Positions 34,572-43,297 of a stretch of 64,000 bases of DNA are shown here, in pieces. Each line of letters starts with the position of its first letter. Positions within the stretch are counted from its first letter, which is position 1. This DNA comes from JASHPR01 sp963739645. GTDB taxonomy: Bacteria > Actinomycetota > Actinomycetes > Streptosporangiales > Streptosporangiaceae. The stretch lies in contig CAVUBM010000114.1 in NCBI GenBank assembly GCA_963739645.1, forward strand, positions 124,001-188,000, in the 5' to 3' direction. The position numbers were made by a program, and so were the translations under genes. The notes beneath the pieces were generated by a model that worked only from the letters and a program-made list of their open reading frames with translations, was not told the origin of the DNA and did not search any database.

Positions 34572-34798
34572 GTCCCCTCCGGTTTGGGCGGCCGGTCATG
34601 CCGCCGGCGGGCGGCGGCGCGGATGAGCCACAGCATGGCACGCCGGCCGGCCAGACCGCGGCAGCGGACCGGGGCTGCGGGGTCCGGTCAGATCGGACCT
34701 TGACCGCCTTTCCGGCCAGGTCTATCGTTCCCGGCGGAGCCGGCATGAGACAGACAAGTCTCTCCCATCAGTGACCGGTACCGGAAGGGCAGGCCTCC

Positions 34799-35974
34799 AT
34801 GAGTGACTACGACCCGAGGACGAGCACCGGAATCCCCACCGAGCCGGTGGGCTCACTGCCGCGCCCGGCCCGGCTGCAGGAGGCCTACGCCGCCTATGAC
34901 GAGGGGAAGATCTCCCGCGAGGACCTGGAGACCGAGCAGGACGCGGCGATCCGCGACTCGATCGAGCGCAACGAGCAGACGGGCGCGCCGATCATCTCCG
35001 ACGGCGAGCAGCGCTGGTCCAGCTTTGCCACCTACGCCGTCACCGACACCCTGGCCGGGACCGGGCTCGCCGATCACCTGGCCGGGGCCGGGGGCCAGTA
35101 CTTCGCCATCTTCGCCGACGGGCACCGGAGGCAGCTGCCCCGGCTGACCGGCGGCCCGTTCCGGTACCAGAGCTACGCGGCAGACTCGCTGCGCCAGTCC
35201 ATGGCGATCGCCAGCAAGCCGATGAAGCAGGCCGTCATCGCGCCGTCGATGCTGGCCCTGCTGTACCCGCTGGACGAGGAGCTGCCCGGCTACCCGCGGG
35301 AGCAGTTCGAGGCCGACCTGGTCGACGAGTGCGAGAAGGACATCAGGCAGGCGTTCGCGGCCGGAGCGGCCCGGGTCTCCATCGACTTCACCGAGGGGCG
35401 GCTCGCCACCAGGAACGACCCGCGCAACCCGTGGACCGGCCGCGGCCTGCTGCCCCATTTCATCGAGCTGAACAACCGCGTGCTGGCCCGGTTCAGCGCG
35501 GCCGAGCGGGCCAGCATCGGGGTGCACACCTGCCCGGGCGGCGACCGCGACTCCGTGCACAGTGCCGACGTGGACTACAACGACCTGCTGCCCAGCATGT
35601 TCGGCCTGAACGCGGGCTACTTCCTGATGCAGATGGCCAGCGAGCGGGACCGGGACCGGGTCTACCAGATCGTGGGCGAGCACAGCCGCGACGACGCGGA
35701 CGGCGTGCCGCAGATGTGCTTTATCGGTGTGATCAACCCGCTGAACCCCCGGGTCGAGAGCCCGCAGGAGGTGCACGACGCGCTGGTCCGCGCGGCCAGC
35801 TTCATCCCCAAGGAGCGCCTGGCTGCGACCGACGACTGCGGCTTCTCGCCGTTCAGCATCGACGAGAAGCCGAGCCACGGCTCGCCGGACTACGCCAGGG
35901 ACGTCGCGTTCCAGAAGATCAAGAACAGGGTCGAGGGAACGCGGCGGGCCGCGGAGACGCTCGGCGTCGGCTGA
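34799..35974 (+). CDS. Cobalamin-independent methionine synthase-like protein (MetE C-terminal domain)
   Basis: The 391-residue protein corresponds to the C-terminal catalytic barrel of MetE without the N-terminal half. Markers are PTEPVGSLPRPARLQEAY, IISDGEQRW, ARVSIDFTEG, GVHTCPGGD with the Zn-ligand His and Cys, and TDDCGFSPFS with the second Cys. Short MetE-like proteins transfer methyl groups from simple donors such as methylcobalamin proteins, or break C-S/C-P bonds in some cases; the substrate is unknown. A second, distant paralogue is at 60630. The gene converges with a TetR gene. Confidence 0.85.
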   Translation: MSDYDPRTSTGIPTEPVGSLPRPARLQEAYAAYDEGKISREDLETEQDAAIRDSIERNEQTGAPIISDGEQRWSSFATYAVTDTLAGTGLADHLAGAGGQYFAIFADGHRRQLPRLTGGPFRYQSYAADSLRQSMAIASKPMKQAVIAPSMLALLYPLDEELPGYPREQFEADLVDECEKDIRQAFAAGAARVSIDFTEGRLATRNDPRNPWTGRGLLPHFIELNNRVLARFSAAERASIGVHTCPGGDRDSVHSADVDYNDLLPSMFGLNAGYFLMQMASERDRDRVYQIVGEHSRDDADGVPQMCFIGVINPLNPRVESPQEVHDALVRAASFIPKERLAATDDCGFSPFSIDEKPSHGSPDYARDVAFQKIKNRVEGTRRAAETLGVG

Positions 35975-36004
35975 CCGGACGGACGGGCGCGGGGCTGGGC
36001 GCGG

Positions 36005-36618
36005 TTACCTGCCGGTGATCCCGTGCTTGCCCAGCAGCAGCTCACCCAGCTCGCGGGCGCGCGGCTGGCCTCGGTGTCGCCCTCGTGCGCGGCCATGATC
36101 GATCCCTTCATCAGGATGTGCCATTGCCGGGCGAAGGCGTCGGTGTCCTCGATCCCGGCTTCCGCGGCCAGGGCCCGGATGAACTCACGGATGTTGGCCA
36201 GATGGGCCACGCTCGCGCGGTAGGCCGGATGATCGCGGTCGGTGAACTCGATCATCGTGGTCAGGAACGCGCAGCCTTCGAAGTCGGGCCGGGCAAACCA
36301 TTCGGAGAACACGTCGAAGATCGCGAGCAGCCGCTGGCCCGGGCCTTCGGCGCGCCCGAGGACCTCGGCGATCAGCCACTGCCTGGTCCACAGCTCCTCG
36401 CGGCGGCGCAGGAAGTCGAGGATCAGCTCGTCCTTGGACCTGAAGTTCCGGTACAGCGTCATCTTCGCGACGCCGGCCCGGGCGATGACCGTGTCGACGC
36501 CGACCGCCCTGGCACCCTCGCGGCTGAACAGTTCGTAGGCTGCGCGCCGGACGCGGTCGCGGCCTCGGTCTTCAGCGGCGCCGCTCGTACTGTTCTTCTC
36601 GTCCGCCGTGTGCGGCAT
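36005..36618 (-). CDS. TetR family regulator (frameshifted at C terminus)
   Basis: In this TetR-type repressor the DNA-binding domain contains RVRRAAYELFSREGARAVGVDTVI and KMTLYRNFRSKDELILDFL. The C-terminal ligand domain includes CAFLTTMIEFTDRDHPAY, a feature of a common actinobacterial subgroup. A single base is missing near 36055 (CGCGCGCCCGCGAG where an extra G would restore frame); the repaired tail reads ARELGELLLGKHGITGR and ends at TAA 36007-36005. It is divergent from an acyl-CoA dehydrogenase gene, with a palindrome (36699-36714) between, so it likely controls that gene. Confidence 0.85.
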
Positions 36619-36698
36619 GTATCACCTGGTCAGAAGGGGAACGGGGCCAATTATACCGGTTGCGGATCAAGCTCAAGGGGATCGTGATGGCCGCCGGA

Positions 36699-36714
36699 GT
36701 TACTCCGTAGTAAC
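36699..36714. promoter_or_regulatory. Palindromic operator-like site between tetR and acyl-CoA dehydrogenase genes
   Basis: GTTACTCCGTAGTAAC is a 16-base inverted repeat with perfect six-base arms and a CCGT spacer. It lies 80 bases upstream of the TetR ATG and 59 bases upstream of the dehydrogenase ATG, where a TetR protein would be expected to bind. Confidence 0.55.
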
Positions 36715-36722
36715 ATCCTGGC

Positions 36723-36774
36723 ATGAGCGTCTTGCCAGAAGCGAGCCAATGAGCGTCTTGCCGGAGGCGAGCCA
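36723..36774 (+). repeat. 26-bp tandem duplication containing nested upstream mini-ORFs
   Basis: Two units of about 26 bases (from 36723 and 36749) differ at two positions (A to G each). Each unit opens with ATG AGC GTC TTG. Unit one encodes MSVLPEASQ and stops with TGA overlapping the ATG of unit two. Unit two encodes MSVLPEASHDC and stops inside the dehydrogenase gene, overlapping its ATG at 36774. GGAGG in unit two is also the ribosome binding site of the dehydrogenase. Confidence 0.7.
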
Positions 36775-38018
36775 TGACTGCTGACAGCCCTGGGGCCGGT
36801 AGCTTCTCCCTCGACCTGCCTGGCGGCGTGAGCGACATGCGCGACTGGGTGCACGGGTTCGCCGAGGATGTGATCAGGCCGGCCGCCTCCGAGTGGGACG
36901 AGCGGGAGGAGACGCCGTGGCCCATCCTGGAGCAGGCGTCGAAGATCGGCCTGTACTCCCTGGACTTCTTCGCCGAGCAGTGGCTTGAGCCCAGCGGCCT
37001 GGGCATCCCGGTCGCGTTCGAGGAGCTGTTCTGGGGCGACGCGGGGATCGCGCTGTCGCTGGTCGGCACCGGCCTCGCGGCGGTGGCGCTCAGCAGCAAC
37101 GGCACGCACGAGCAGATGGCCGAGTGGCTGCCGCCGATGTTCGGTGACCCCGGCGACATCAAGCTGGGCGCGTTCTGCGCGTCCGAGGCCGACGCGGGCA
37201 GCGACGTCGCGGCGATCCGGACCCGGGCGGTCTACCGCGAGGCCTCCGACGAGTGGGTGCTGACCGGGACCAAGGCCTGGGTCACCAACGGCGGCATCGC
37301 GAACGTGCATGTGGTGGTGGCCTCGGTCGATCCCGCGCTGGGCAGCCGGGGCCAGGCGACATTCGTGGTCCCGCCGGGGACACCCGGCCTCACCCAGGGC
37401 CAGAAGTTCCGCAAGCACGGGATCCGGGCCTCACACACGGCCGAGGTCATCCTGGACGACGTGCGCGTGCCCGGCCGCTGCCTGGTCGGCGGCAAGGACC
37501 GGCTGGACGAGCGGCTGGCCCGGGCGGCCGACGGCGGCGCCGACCAGGCCCAGCGCGGGCAGGAGGCCATGAAGACGTTCGAGGCCACCCGCCCGAGCGT
37601 CGCCTCGATGGCGGTCGGGGTGGCCCGCGCCGCCTACGAGTACGCCAGGGACTACGCGCTGACCCGGGTCCAGTTCGGCCGCCCGATCGGCCAGACCGAG
37701 GCGATCTCGTTCATGCTCGCCGACATGGGCACCGCGGTGGACGCGGCCCGGCTGCTGACCTGGCGCGCCGCCTGGATGGCCCGGCAGCGCAAGCCGTTCA
37801 CCCAGGCCGAGGGGTCGATGTCCAAGCTGGTCGCGGGCGAGACCGCGGTCCGGGTCACCGAGCAGGCGATCCAGATCCTCGGCGGCTACGGCTACACCCG
37901 TGAGCACCCGGTGGAGCGCTGGCACCGCGACGCCAAGATCTTCACCATCTTCGAGGGCACCTCGGAGATCCAGCGCCTGATCATCGGCCGGGCCGTCACC
38001 GGCCTCGACGTGAAGTAG
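36774..38018 (+). CDS. Acyl-CoA dehydrogenase
   Basis: The 414-residue flavoenzyme is of the acyl-CoA dehydrogenase family. Conserved blocks are FCASEADAGSDVAAIRTRA (substrate and FAD site), WVLTGTKAWVTNGG, FGRPIGQTEAISFMLADM and ILGGYGYTREHPVERWHRD. The catalytic base is the Glu in IFEGTSEIQRLIIGRAVTG. It introduces an alpha,beta double bond into an acyl-CoA and passes electrons to ETF. An insertion after GKDRLDERLARAADGGADQ is unusual. A TetR regulator is divergent, and two small overlapping ORFs precede the start. Confidence 0.93.
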   Translation: MTADSPGAGSFSLDLPGGVSDMRDWVHGFAEDVIRPAASEWDEREETPWPILEQASKIGLYSLDFFAEQWLEPSGLGIPVAFEELFWGDAGIALSLVGTGLAAVALSSNGTHEQMAEWLPPMFGDPGDIKLGAFCASEADAGSDVAAIRTRAVYREASDEWVLTGTKAWVTNGGIANVHVVVASVDPALGSRGQATFVVPPGTPGLTQGQKFRKHGIRASHTAEVILDDVRVPGRCLVGGKDRLDERLARAADGGADQAQRGQEAMKTFEATRPSVASMAVGVARAAYEYARDYALTRVQFGRPIGQTEAISFMLADMGTAVDAARLLTWRAAWMARQRKPFTQAEGSMSKLVAGETAVRVTEQAIQILGGYGYTREHPVERWHRDAKIFTIFEGTSEIQRLIIGRAVTGLDVK

Positions 38019-38243
38019 CACGTGACCTGCGGCAACTGCCGGAAGGTCCCCGTATTTCCGGAAGCAGACTGTCCGGGATCAGCGCTACTGTGCGGTCCAT
38101 GACAGCAGCCAACGATCGGGCCGATCCGACTCGCGCCCACGGCGTGAACTAGCAGAGGCGTAGTTCCGGGCGCACGGGTTCTACCCGACGCGGGCGACGG
38201 CAGCTGCCATCCGCGATTCTTAGATCTTGACCCGGAGGTAGAG

Positions 38244-38816
38244 ATGGCTGAGGTAGTGCTCTTCCACCACGCACAGGGGCTGACCCCGGGCGTCAACGCC
38301 TTCGCCGACGAGCTGCGCCGCGCCGGGCATGCCGTGCACACACCCGACCTGTTCGAGGGGCGCACCTTCGACACCGTGGAGGAGGGGGTGAGCTATGCCG
38401 AGGAGCTCGGCTTCGGCGAGGTGATCGAGCGCGGCGTCCGGGCCGTCGAGGGGCTGCCCGCAGAGCTGGTGTACGCCGGATTCTCGCTCGGTGTGCTCCC
38501 GGCCCAGAGGCTGGCGCAGACGCGGCCGGGAGCGCGAGGGGCACTGCTTTTCCACTCCTGCGTCCCGGTATCGGAGTTCAGCCCCTTGTGGCCCGACGGG
38601 GTGCCAGTCCAAGTCCATGCGATGAACGCCGACCCGTGGTTCGTCGGCGAAGACATCAGCGCCGCCCGGGCGCTAGTTGACCAAGCCAAGGACGCAGAGC
38701 TGTTCCTCTATCCCGGCGAGCAGCACCTCTTCGCCGACAGCTCACTGCCGTCGTACGACCCGGACGCCGCCGCACTCCTGACCCAGCGGGTGCTCGACTT
38801 CCTCAGCGGGCAGTAA
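38244..38816 (+). CDS. Dienelactone hydrolase family protein
   Basis: The 190-residue alpha/beta hydrolase has the dienelactone-hydrolase length and order. The nucleophile elbow is AGFSLGVLPAQRLAQTRPGARG, where the nucleophile is Ser and not the Cys of classical enzymes. The acid is in NADPWFVGED and the His in YPGEQHLFADS. It presumably hydrolyses a lactone or ester in the cytoplasm; the natural substrate is not known. GGAGGTAGAG upstream supports the ATG at 38244. A second family member lies at 54231. Confidence 0.88.
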   Translation: MAEVVLFHHAQGLTPGVNAFADELRRAGHAVHTPDLFEGRTFDTVEEGVSYAEELGFGEVIERGVRAVEGLPAELVYAGFSLGVLPAQRLAQTRPGARGALLFHSCVPVSEFSPLWPDGVPVQVHAMNADPWFVGEDISAARALVDQAKDAELFLYPGEQHLFADSSLPSYDPDAAALLTQRVLDFLSGQ

Positions 38817-39174
38817 GCAGAGCGTACGGAGCGGTGCAGTTCCGCGGGGGGCAGACCGCCGACGACGCCTGCGCGATGTGGGAATCCCAGACAACAATGC
38901 CTAACGGGGCTTCGCCCCAGCCCGACGAGGCGTGCTGGTGGCGGGCTGGGTAGGGCGCCATGGGCGAGTTGGCGCTGTCGATCTCGGCGGCGGCCCCGGG
39001 TGAGAAGTGCCTGGCGACCCAGTCCGGGTCGTAGTAGATGGGACCTTGGAGCAGGGATACGGCGCGGTAGCGGCCGTGGCTGCGGGCCAGCGTGATGACG
39101 TCGTCGTCTTCACCGCCTGATCCCTCGAGCAGGGTGCGGCCCCGGCGGGCGAATTCGCCGCAGTCGACGTCCAT
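38803..39174 (-). CDS. Hypothetical protein
   Basis: The 123-residue ORF overlaps the end of the hydrolase by 14 bases and is unlike any family I know. The composition is balanced, with a plausible soluble core (DDDVITLARSHGRYRAVSL, QGPIYYDPDWVARHFSPGAA) and an N-terminal MDVDCGEFARRGRTLLEG. The C-terminal 45 residues are less protein-like. Codon usage looks acceptable in the first 80 codons. It may be a small metabolic or toxin-type protein, or partly spurious at its end. Confidence 0.4.
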   Translation of the reverse strand: MDVDCGEFARRGRTLLEGSGGEDDDVITLARSHGRYRAVSLLQGPIYYDPDWVARHFSPGAAAEIDSANSPMAPYPARHQHASSGWGEAPLGIVVWDSHIAQASSAVCPPRNCTAPYALLTAR

Positions 39175-39215
39175 GCCGACGTGCCATTGCTGGCCAGCGG
39201 GTCTAGCGTGATCCG

Positions 39216-39590
39216 GTGACGGATCATGACCATGTCGCTGGCGAGCCGCTGCCGGTGATCACCGACGAGTTCATGCGCGGGCGGCTCGGCGCGGCGCGGA
39301 CCTACACCGCCGTCCTGCTGCGGAAGACCGCGGCGTTCAAGCGCCCCGACGTCGACCCGACGATCTGGGAGCACGGCCGCCGCAACATGGCGCTGGCCGA
39401 ACACGGCGTCCTGGCCATCGTCCTGCCCGCGAACGACGATCCCGGTGACTGGGCCGGTCTCGGCATCTTCGCCGCGTCCCCGGAGGATGTGGCCCAGATC
39501 ATGGACGGCGATCCCGGCGTCAGGGCCGGGATCTTCAGCTATGAGATCCACCCGGTCCGCGGGTTCCCCGGCTCAAGGCTCCCGGGCTGA
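39216..39590 (+). CDS. YCII-like small protein
   Basis: The 124-residue protein has a helix-strand organisation close to YCII/muconolactone-isomerase-like dimers: EFMRGRLGAARTYTAVLL, RRNMALAEHGVLAIVLPAN, WAGLGIFAASPEDVAQIMDGD and a C-terminal strand FSYEIHPVRG. It lacks the DGPF signature. A GTG start at 39216 gives a long polar N terminus. It precedes the convergent short-chain dehydrogenase. The function is unknown; an isomerase-like or ligand-binding role is inferred from the fold only. Confidence 0.65.
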   Translation: MTDHDHVAGEPLPVITDEFMRGRLGAARTYTAVLLRKTAAFKRPDVDPTIWEHGRRNMALAEHGVLAIVLPANDDPGDWAGLGIFAASPEDVAQIMDGDPGVRAGIFSYEIHPVRGFPGSRLPG

Positions 39591-39604
39591 GCGGCGCAGC
39601 CTGG

Positions 39605-40384
39605 TCACCAGGTCGGGACGAGGCCGCCGTCGATGGTGAACTCGGCACCGGTGATGTTGGCCGCCCGGCTGCTGGCGAGGAACAGCACCAGGTCGGCGAC
39701 CTCGCCGGGTTCGGTGAACCGGCCGGTCAGCATCTGGCTGGCGGCCTGCTTAGCTACGTCCTCGCGGTTGGCGCCGGTCGCGGCGCTGACCGTTTGCGCG
39801 ACTCCGCCGGCCCCAGCCACAGGTCGGTGGCGACAGGTCCGGGGCTCACGGTGTTGACCCGGATCCCCTTCGGGCCGACTTCCTTGGACAGCGCCTTGCA
39901 GAAGCCGGCCGAGCCCGGCCTTGGCGGTGCTGTAGTCCAGCACCGCCGGGTCGGGCAGCCGCGCGTTGACCGAGCAGATCGTGATGATCGTTCCCGATCC
40001 TGCCGCGAGCATGGCGGGCAGCACGGCACGGCAGGCCCGGATGGCGGCCATCAGGTCGAGGTTGATCGTGGCGAGCCAGTCCTCGTCGGTGATGCTCAGG
40101 AACCCGCCGGGCCGGGCCGGGGCGCCGCCGACGTTGTTCACCAGGATGTCCACGCGGCCGCCCGCGGCGGCGACAAGCGTGGCCGGCCCGTCGGCGGCGG
40201 CCAGGTCCACCTCGATGGCGTGCACCTCCCCGCCCCTGGCCAGCTCGTCGAGGCCAGCGGAGGATTTTCTGGCGCCGGCGAACACGCTGACGCCGCTGCT
40301 GGCCAGGGCGCGCACGACCGCCAGCCCGATGCCCTTGCTCGCTCCGGTGACTACCGCGGCCTGCCCGGCCAGCCCCAGATCCAT
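39605..40384 (-). CDS. SDR family oxidoreductase (two compensating frameshifts)
   Basis: This is a short-chain dehydrogenase with NAD(P)-binding TGASKGIGLAVVRALASSG, NNVGGAPARPG, catalytic Ser in ITICSVNARL, Tyr-x3-Lys in LDYSTAKAG, and the C-terminal FTIDGGLVPTW. Between about 39815 and 39915 the frame moves and then returns: the good sequence there (KALSKEVGPKGIRVNTVSPG, PVATDLW) is in another frame. Two nearby indels thus keep the ends in phase. The enzyme would be a 260-residue reductase of unknown alcohol or ketone. The ATG at 40384 gives MDLGLAGQAAVVTGA. Confidence 0.85.
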   Translation of the reverse strand: MDLGLAGQAAVVTGASKGIGLAVVRALASSGVSVFAGARKSSAGLDELARGGEVHAIEVDLAAADGPATLVAAAGGRVDILVNNVGGAPARPGGFLSITDEDWLATINLDLMAAIRACRAVLPAMLAAGSGTIITICSVNARLPDPAVLDYSTAKAGLGRLLQGAVQGSRPEGDPGQHREPRTCRHRPVAGAGGVAQTVSAATGANREDVAKQAASQMLTGRFTEPGEVADLVLFLASSRAANITGAEFTIDGGLVPTW

Positions 40385-40450
40385 GGCTACCTCCCGCTCT
40401 GGCGAACCTCTGTCCTCCCCGGACACTAGCCGCCAGGGCCGCGAGCGGCG

Positions 40451-42562
40451 TCAGGCGCGCGCGGGCGTGACCACCCCGCGCGGGGCCAGCGGCATGGCGC
40501 GCAGCCGGATGCCGCTCGCGTCGAAGATCGCGTTGGCGATCGCCGGCGCCACCGCGATGATCGGGGTCTCGCCGCCGCCGGCCGATGGCTCGTCCGGGCG
40601 GTCGAGCAGCATCACATCGACCTCGGGCAGGTCCGGCAGGCGCGGCACCCGGTACTCGGCCAGCGAGGCGTTGCGGATCTGGCCGCCGGCGAACTCGATC
40701 GCCTCGAACAGCGCGCCGCCCAGCCCCATCGTCACCGCGCCCTCGACCTGGTTCTGCAGGCTGTCCGGGTTGACCACGGCGCCGCAGTCGAACGCGGTGA
40801 CCAGCCGGTCCACGTGCAGCGTGCCGTCGTCATCGACCCGGACCTCGGCCGCGGTGGCTACCCGGCCGCCCTTCTCCATGCCGCCCGCGACGCCCACGCC
40901 GGTCCCGTCACGCTCCGGGTCCGGTCCCGGCCGCGCCCGGCGGCCGAGCCGGCCGGCGGCCGCGCGGATCACGTCGGCGAGCCTGCGGTCGTCGAGGTGA
41001 CCCAGCCGGAACTCGACCGGGTCGATCCCGAGCCCGTGCGCGAGCTCGTCCATGTGCGACTCCCGCGCGAAGTTGTTGGCGGTGGCGGCCAGCGCGCGGT
41101 ACGAGCCCTGCGGCAGCGGCGAATCGGCGGGCTGGAACACGATCCGCTGGTGCGGTACCCGGTAGGGGGTCATGATCCCGACCGCCCCCGAGTTGACGTT
41201 GAGGTGCGTCCAGCCGGTGAGCCTGCCGGAGGCGTCCGCGCTGCCCGATACGTCGATGAGCGCCGCGGGCCGCAGGTAGCCCCAGTGGAACTCTTCGTGG
41301 CGGCTCCACTGGACCTTGACCGGCCGACCGCCGGCCGCCCGCGCCAGCCGGGCCGCCTCCACCGCGACGGAGCTGCCGTGCTTGCCGCCGAAGCCGCCTC
41401 CGTAGTCGGGCACGGTGACGTGCACCCGGTGCTCCGGCAGGGCAAGCGCGTCGGCCAGCTCGCGCCGGGCCCGGAACGGCGTGGAGGTGCCGGTCCAGAC
41501 CAGGAGGTGGCCATCCCGCCAGGCGGCCACGGCCGACCGGGGCTCCAGCGGGACGTGGGCAATGTAGGCGGCCGTATAGTGCGCGGTCCGGCGGACCGGA
41601 CCGGCTGCGAGCGCGGCGTCCGCGTCTCCTTGCTCGTGCCGGAACGTGGCGCTGAATCCCTCGCCGTCGATCGGGTGCGAGCGCAGGTAGCCGGCCAGCT
41701 CATCCTGGCTGGGCTGGGGCGTGCGGTCCCAGGACGCGTCGATGGCCCCGATCGCCCGGCGCGCCGTGTCCCGCCGGCCGGCCACCACCCCGATGAACTC
41801 ACCGTCCCTGACCACGCTCACCCCGGGCAGCGCCTCGGCCCGGGCCGTATCAGCGCTGCGCAGGGTGGCGCCGAACGCGGGCGCGCGCAGCACGCATCCA
41901 TGCCGCATGCCGTCGAAGCGGAGATCCGCCGGGAAGTGCTTGACGCCGGTGACCACCTCGGCGCCCCGGGCCGCCGGCACCGGGCGGCCGGCCGAACGCC
42001 ACGCTGACCGCGCGGTCACCGGCCCGTCGGCGGGCACCCGCTCCACCCGGCGCACGCCGGCCAGCAGGTCGGAGAAGCCAATGCTCGGCGCGCCGTCGGG
42101 CCCGGCCACCAGGCCGCCGCCGACGGTCAGGTCAGCGGCGGGCAGGCCGAACCTCTCCGCGGCCGCCTCACGGAGCAGCTCGCGGGCGGCCGCCGCGGCT
42201 GACCGGAGCGGCGGCGCCGCGTACGGCATCGAGCGGCTGCCGAAGGTACCCAGGTCAAAGGGCGAGACATCGGTGCTGCCCATGACCACCCGCACCGATC
42301 CCGGCGGCACGGCGAGCTCCTCGGCAACCAGCAGCCCGAGCGCGGTGCGTGTGCCCTGGCCCGCCTCGACCTTGCCGGTGAACGCCGTCACCGAGCCGTC
42401 GGCTCCCACGTGCACCCACGCGTCATCCTGGCCACCCCACCGACCCGGGCCGACTGGCGCGGCATCGCCGGCGACGACCGTGACCAGGCCGTCGTCGAGC
42501 AACTCGAAGAACGAAGCCTCATCCTTGGCCGCCTGGTCCCAGGGCAGGGCCTGGGCAGCCAC
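40451..42562 (-). CDS. Xanthine dehydrogenase family, molybdopterin-binding subunit
   Basis: The 703-residue large subunit of a molybdenum hydroxylase binds Mo-molybdopterin. Blocks include EAGQGTRTALGLLVAEEL, then GGGFGGKHGSSVAVEAARLA and KVQWSRHEEF, and PQGSYRALAATANNF. The conserved catalytic Glu lies in AGGGETPIIAVAPAIANAIF near the C terminus. It resembles isoquinoline or nicotinate oxidoreductase-type enzymes that hydroxylate aromatic N-heterocycles or aldehydes; the substrate is unknown. The upstream iron-sulfur subunit overlaps its start. No FAD subunit is nearby, as in the two-subunit group. Confidence 0.9.
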   Translation of the reverse strand: MAAQALPWDQAAKDEASFFELLDDGLVTVVAGDAAPVGPGRWGGQDDAWVHVGADGSVTAFTGKVEAGQGTRTALGLLVAEELAVPPGSVRVVMGSTDVSPFDLGTFGSRSMPYAAPPLRSAAAAARELLREAAAERFGLPAADLTVGGGLVAGPDGAPSIGFSDLLAGVRRVERVPADGPVTARSAWRSAGRPVPAARGAEVVTGVKHFPADLRFDGMRHGCVLRAPAFGATLRSADTARAEALPGVSVVRDGEFIGVVAGRRDTARRAIGAIDASWDRTPQPSQDELAGYLRSHPIDGEGFSATFRHEQGDADAALAAGPVRRTAHYTAAYIAHVPLEPRSAVAAWRDGHLLVWTGTSTPFRARRELADALALPEHRVHVTVPDYGGGFGGKHGSSVAVEAARLARAAGGRPVKVQWSRHEEFHWGYLRPAALIDVSGSADASGRLTGWTHLNVNSGAVGIMTPYRVPHQRIVFQPADSPLPQGSYRALAATANNFARESHMDELAHGLGIDPVEFRLGHLDDRRLADVIRAAAGRLGRRARPGPDPERDGTGVGVAGGMEKGGRVATAAEVRVDDDGTLHVDRLVTAFDCGAVVNPDSLQNQVEGAVTMGLGGALFEAIEFAGGQIRNASLAEYRVPRLPDLPEVDVMLLDRPDEPSAGGGETPIIAVAPAIANAIFDASGIRLRAMPLAPRGVVTPARA

Positions 42563-43098
42563 CGCGGCAGCCGGCGGGGCTGGCCCGCGCCAGGTCCCTG
42601 ATCCACCCCGGGCGGCACCGGCTGGAGCAGCTCGGGCTCCTCCATGAGCTCGGCCGCGCGGCGGATCGCGCGCATAATGCGCGGATAGGTGCAGCAGCGG
42701 CAGACGTTCCCGGCCAGCTCAGCCGCGATCCTGGCGTCGTCCGGCCTGGTCACCCGGTTCAGCAGGGCGGCGGTGGCGGTGAGCCAGCCCGGGGTGCAGT
42801 ACCCGCACTGCATCGCGCCCTGCTCCAGCCAGGCCTGCTGCACCGGGTGCAGCACGCCGTCCTCGGCCAGGCCCTCGACGGTCGTGATCCGCTGGCCGGC
42901 CGCGTCGGCCGCTGGCGTGATGCACGAGGTCACCGCGCGGCGGCCGATCAGCACCGTGCAGGCGCCGCAGGCGCCCTCGCTGCAGCCGAACTTCGGGCCG
43001 GTGACGCCCAGGTCATCGCGGAGCACCTCGAGCAGGCTCCGGCCGTCGTCCGCCGTCACCGTCCGCTCGATGCCGTTGACGATGATCGTTACTGCCAT
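42388..43098 (-). CDS. (2Fe-2S)-binding subunit of molybdenum hydroxylase
   Basis: The first 150 residues hold the two iron-sulfur domains. The plant-ferredoxin-type cluster is GCSEGACGACTVLI with a later C, and the second cluster is CGYCTPGW with CRCCTYPRI. It passes electrons from the Mo subunit to an acceptor. The ATG at 43098 gives MAVTIIVNGIERTV. The frame runs on to 42388 inside the large-subunit gene; those last 80 or so residues are unlike the family and a nearby true stop, or a lost one, is likely. The end coordinate should thus be taken as an upper limit. Confidence 0.85.
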   Translation of the reverse strand: MAVTIIVNGIERTVTADDGRSLLEVLRDDLGVTGPKFGCSEGACGACTVLIGRRAVTSCITPAADAAGQRITTVEGLAEDGVLHPVQQAWLEQGAMQCGYCTPGWLTATAALLNRVTRPDDARIAAELAGNVCRCCTYPRIMRAIRRAAELMEEPELLQPVPPGVDQGPGAGQPRRLPRWLPRPCPGTRRPRMRLRSSSCSTTAWSRSSPAMPRQSARVGGVARMTRGCTWEPTAR

Positions 43099-43297
43099 CG
43101 AGGCTCGTTCCTCGGCCGCGTGTTCGTCGGCATCACGACCGGCATCGGGGCGTGGATGTTCCTCGGCAACATCGTAGGGTCCGGCAGGACATTCGCAAAT
43201 ACGGACATGCCGGGCAGGCGGCGGGCCCCGCTGGGCCCGATTGCGCTGGGCGCGGACCAAATTGCCGGTCACCGGACCTGATGCGTAAGAATGACTC

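Noticed and set aside
38099..38152. 17-codon ORF upstream of the dienelactone hydrolase gene
   Set aside because: There is no ribosome binding site, no overlap with the next gene and no sequence character of a leader peptide.
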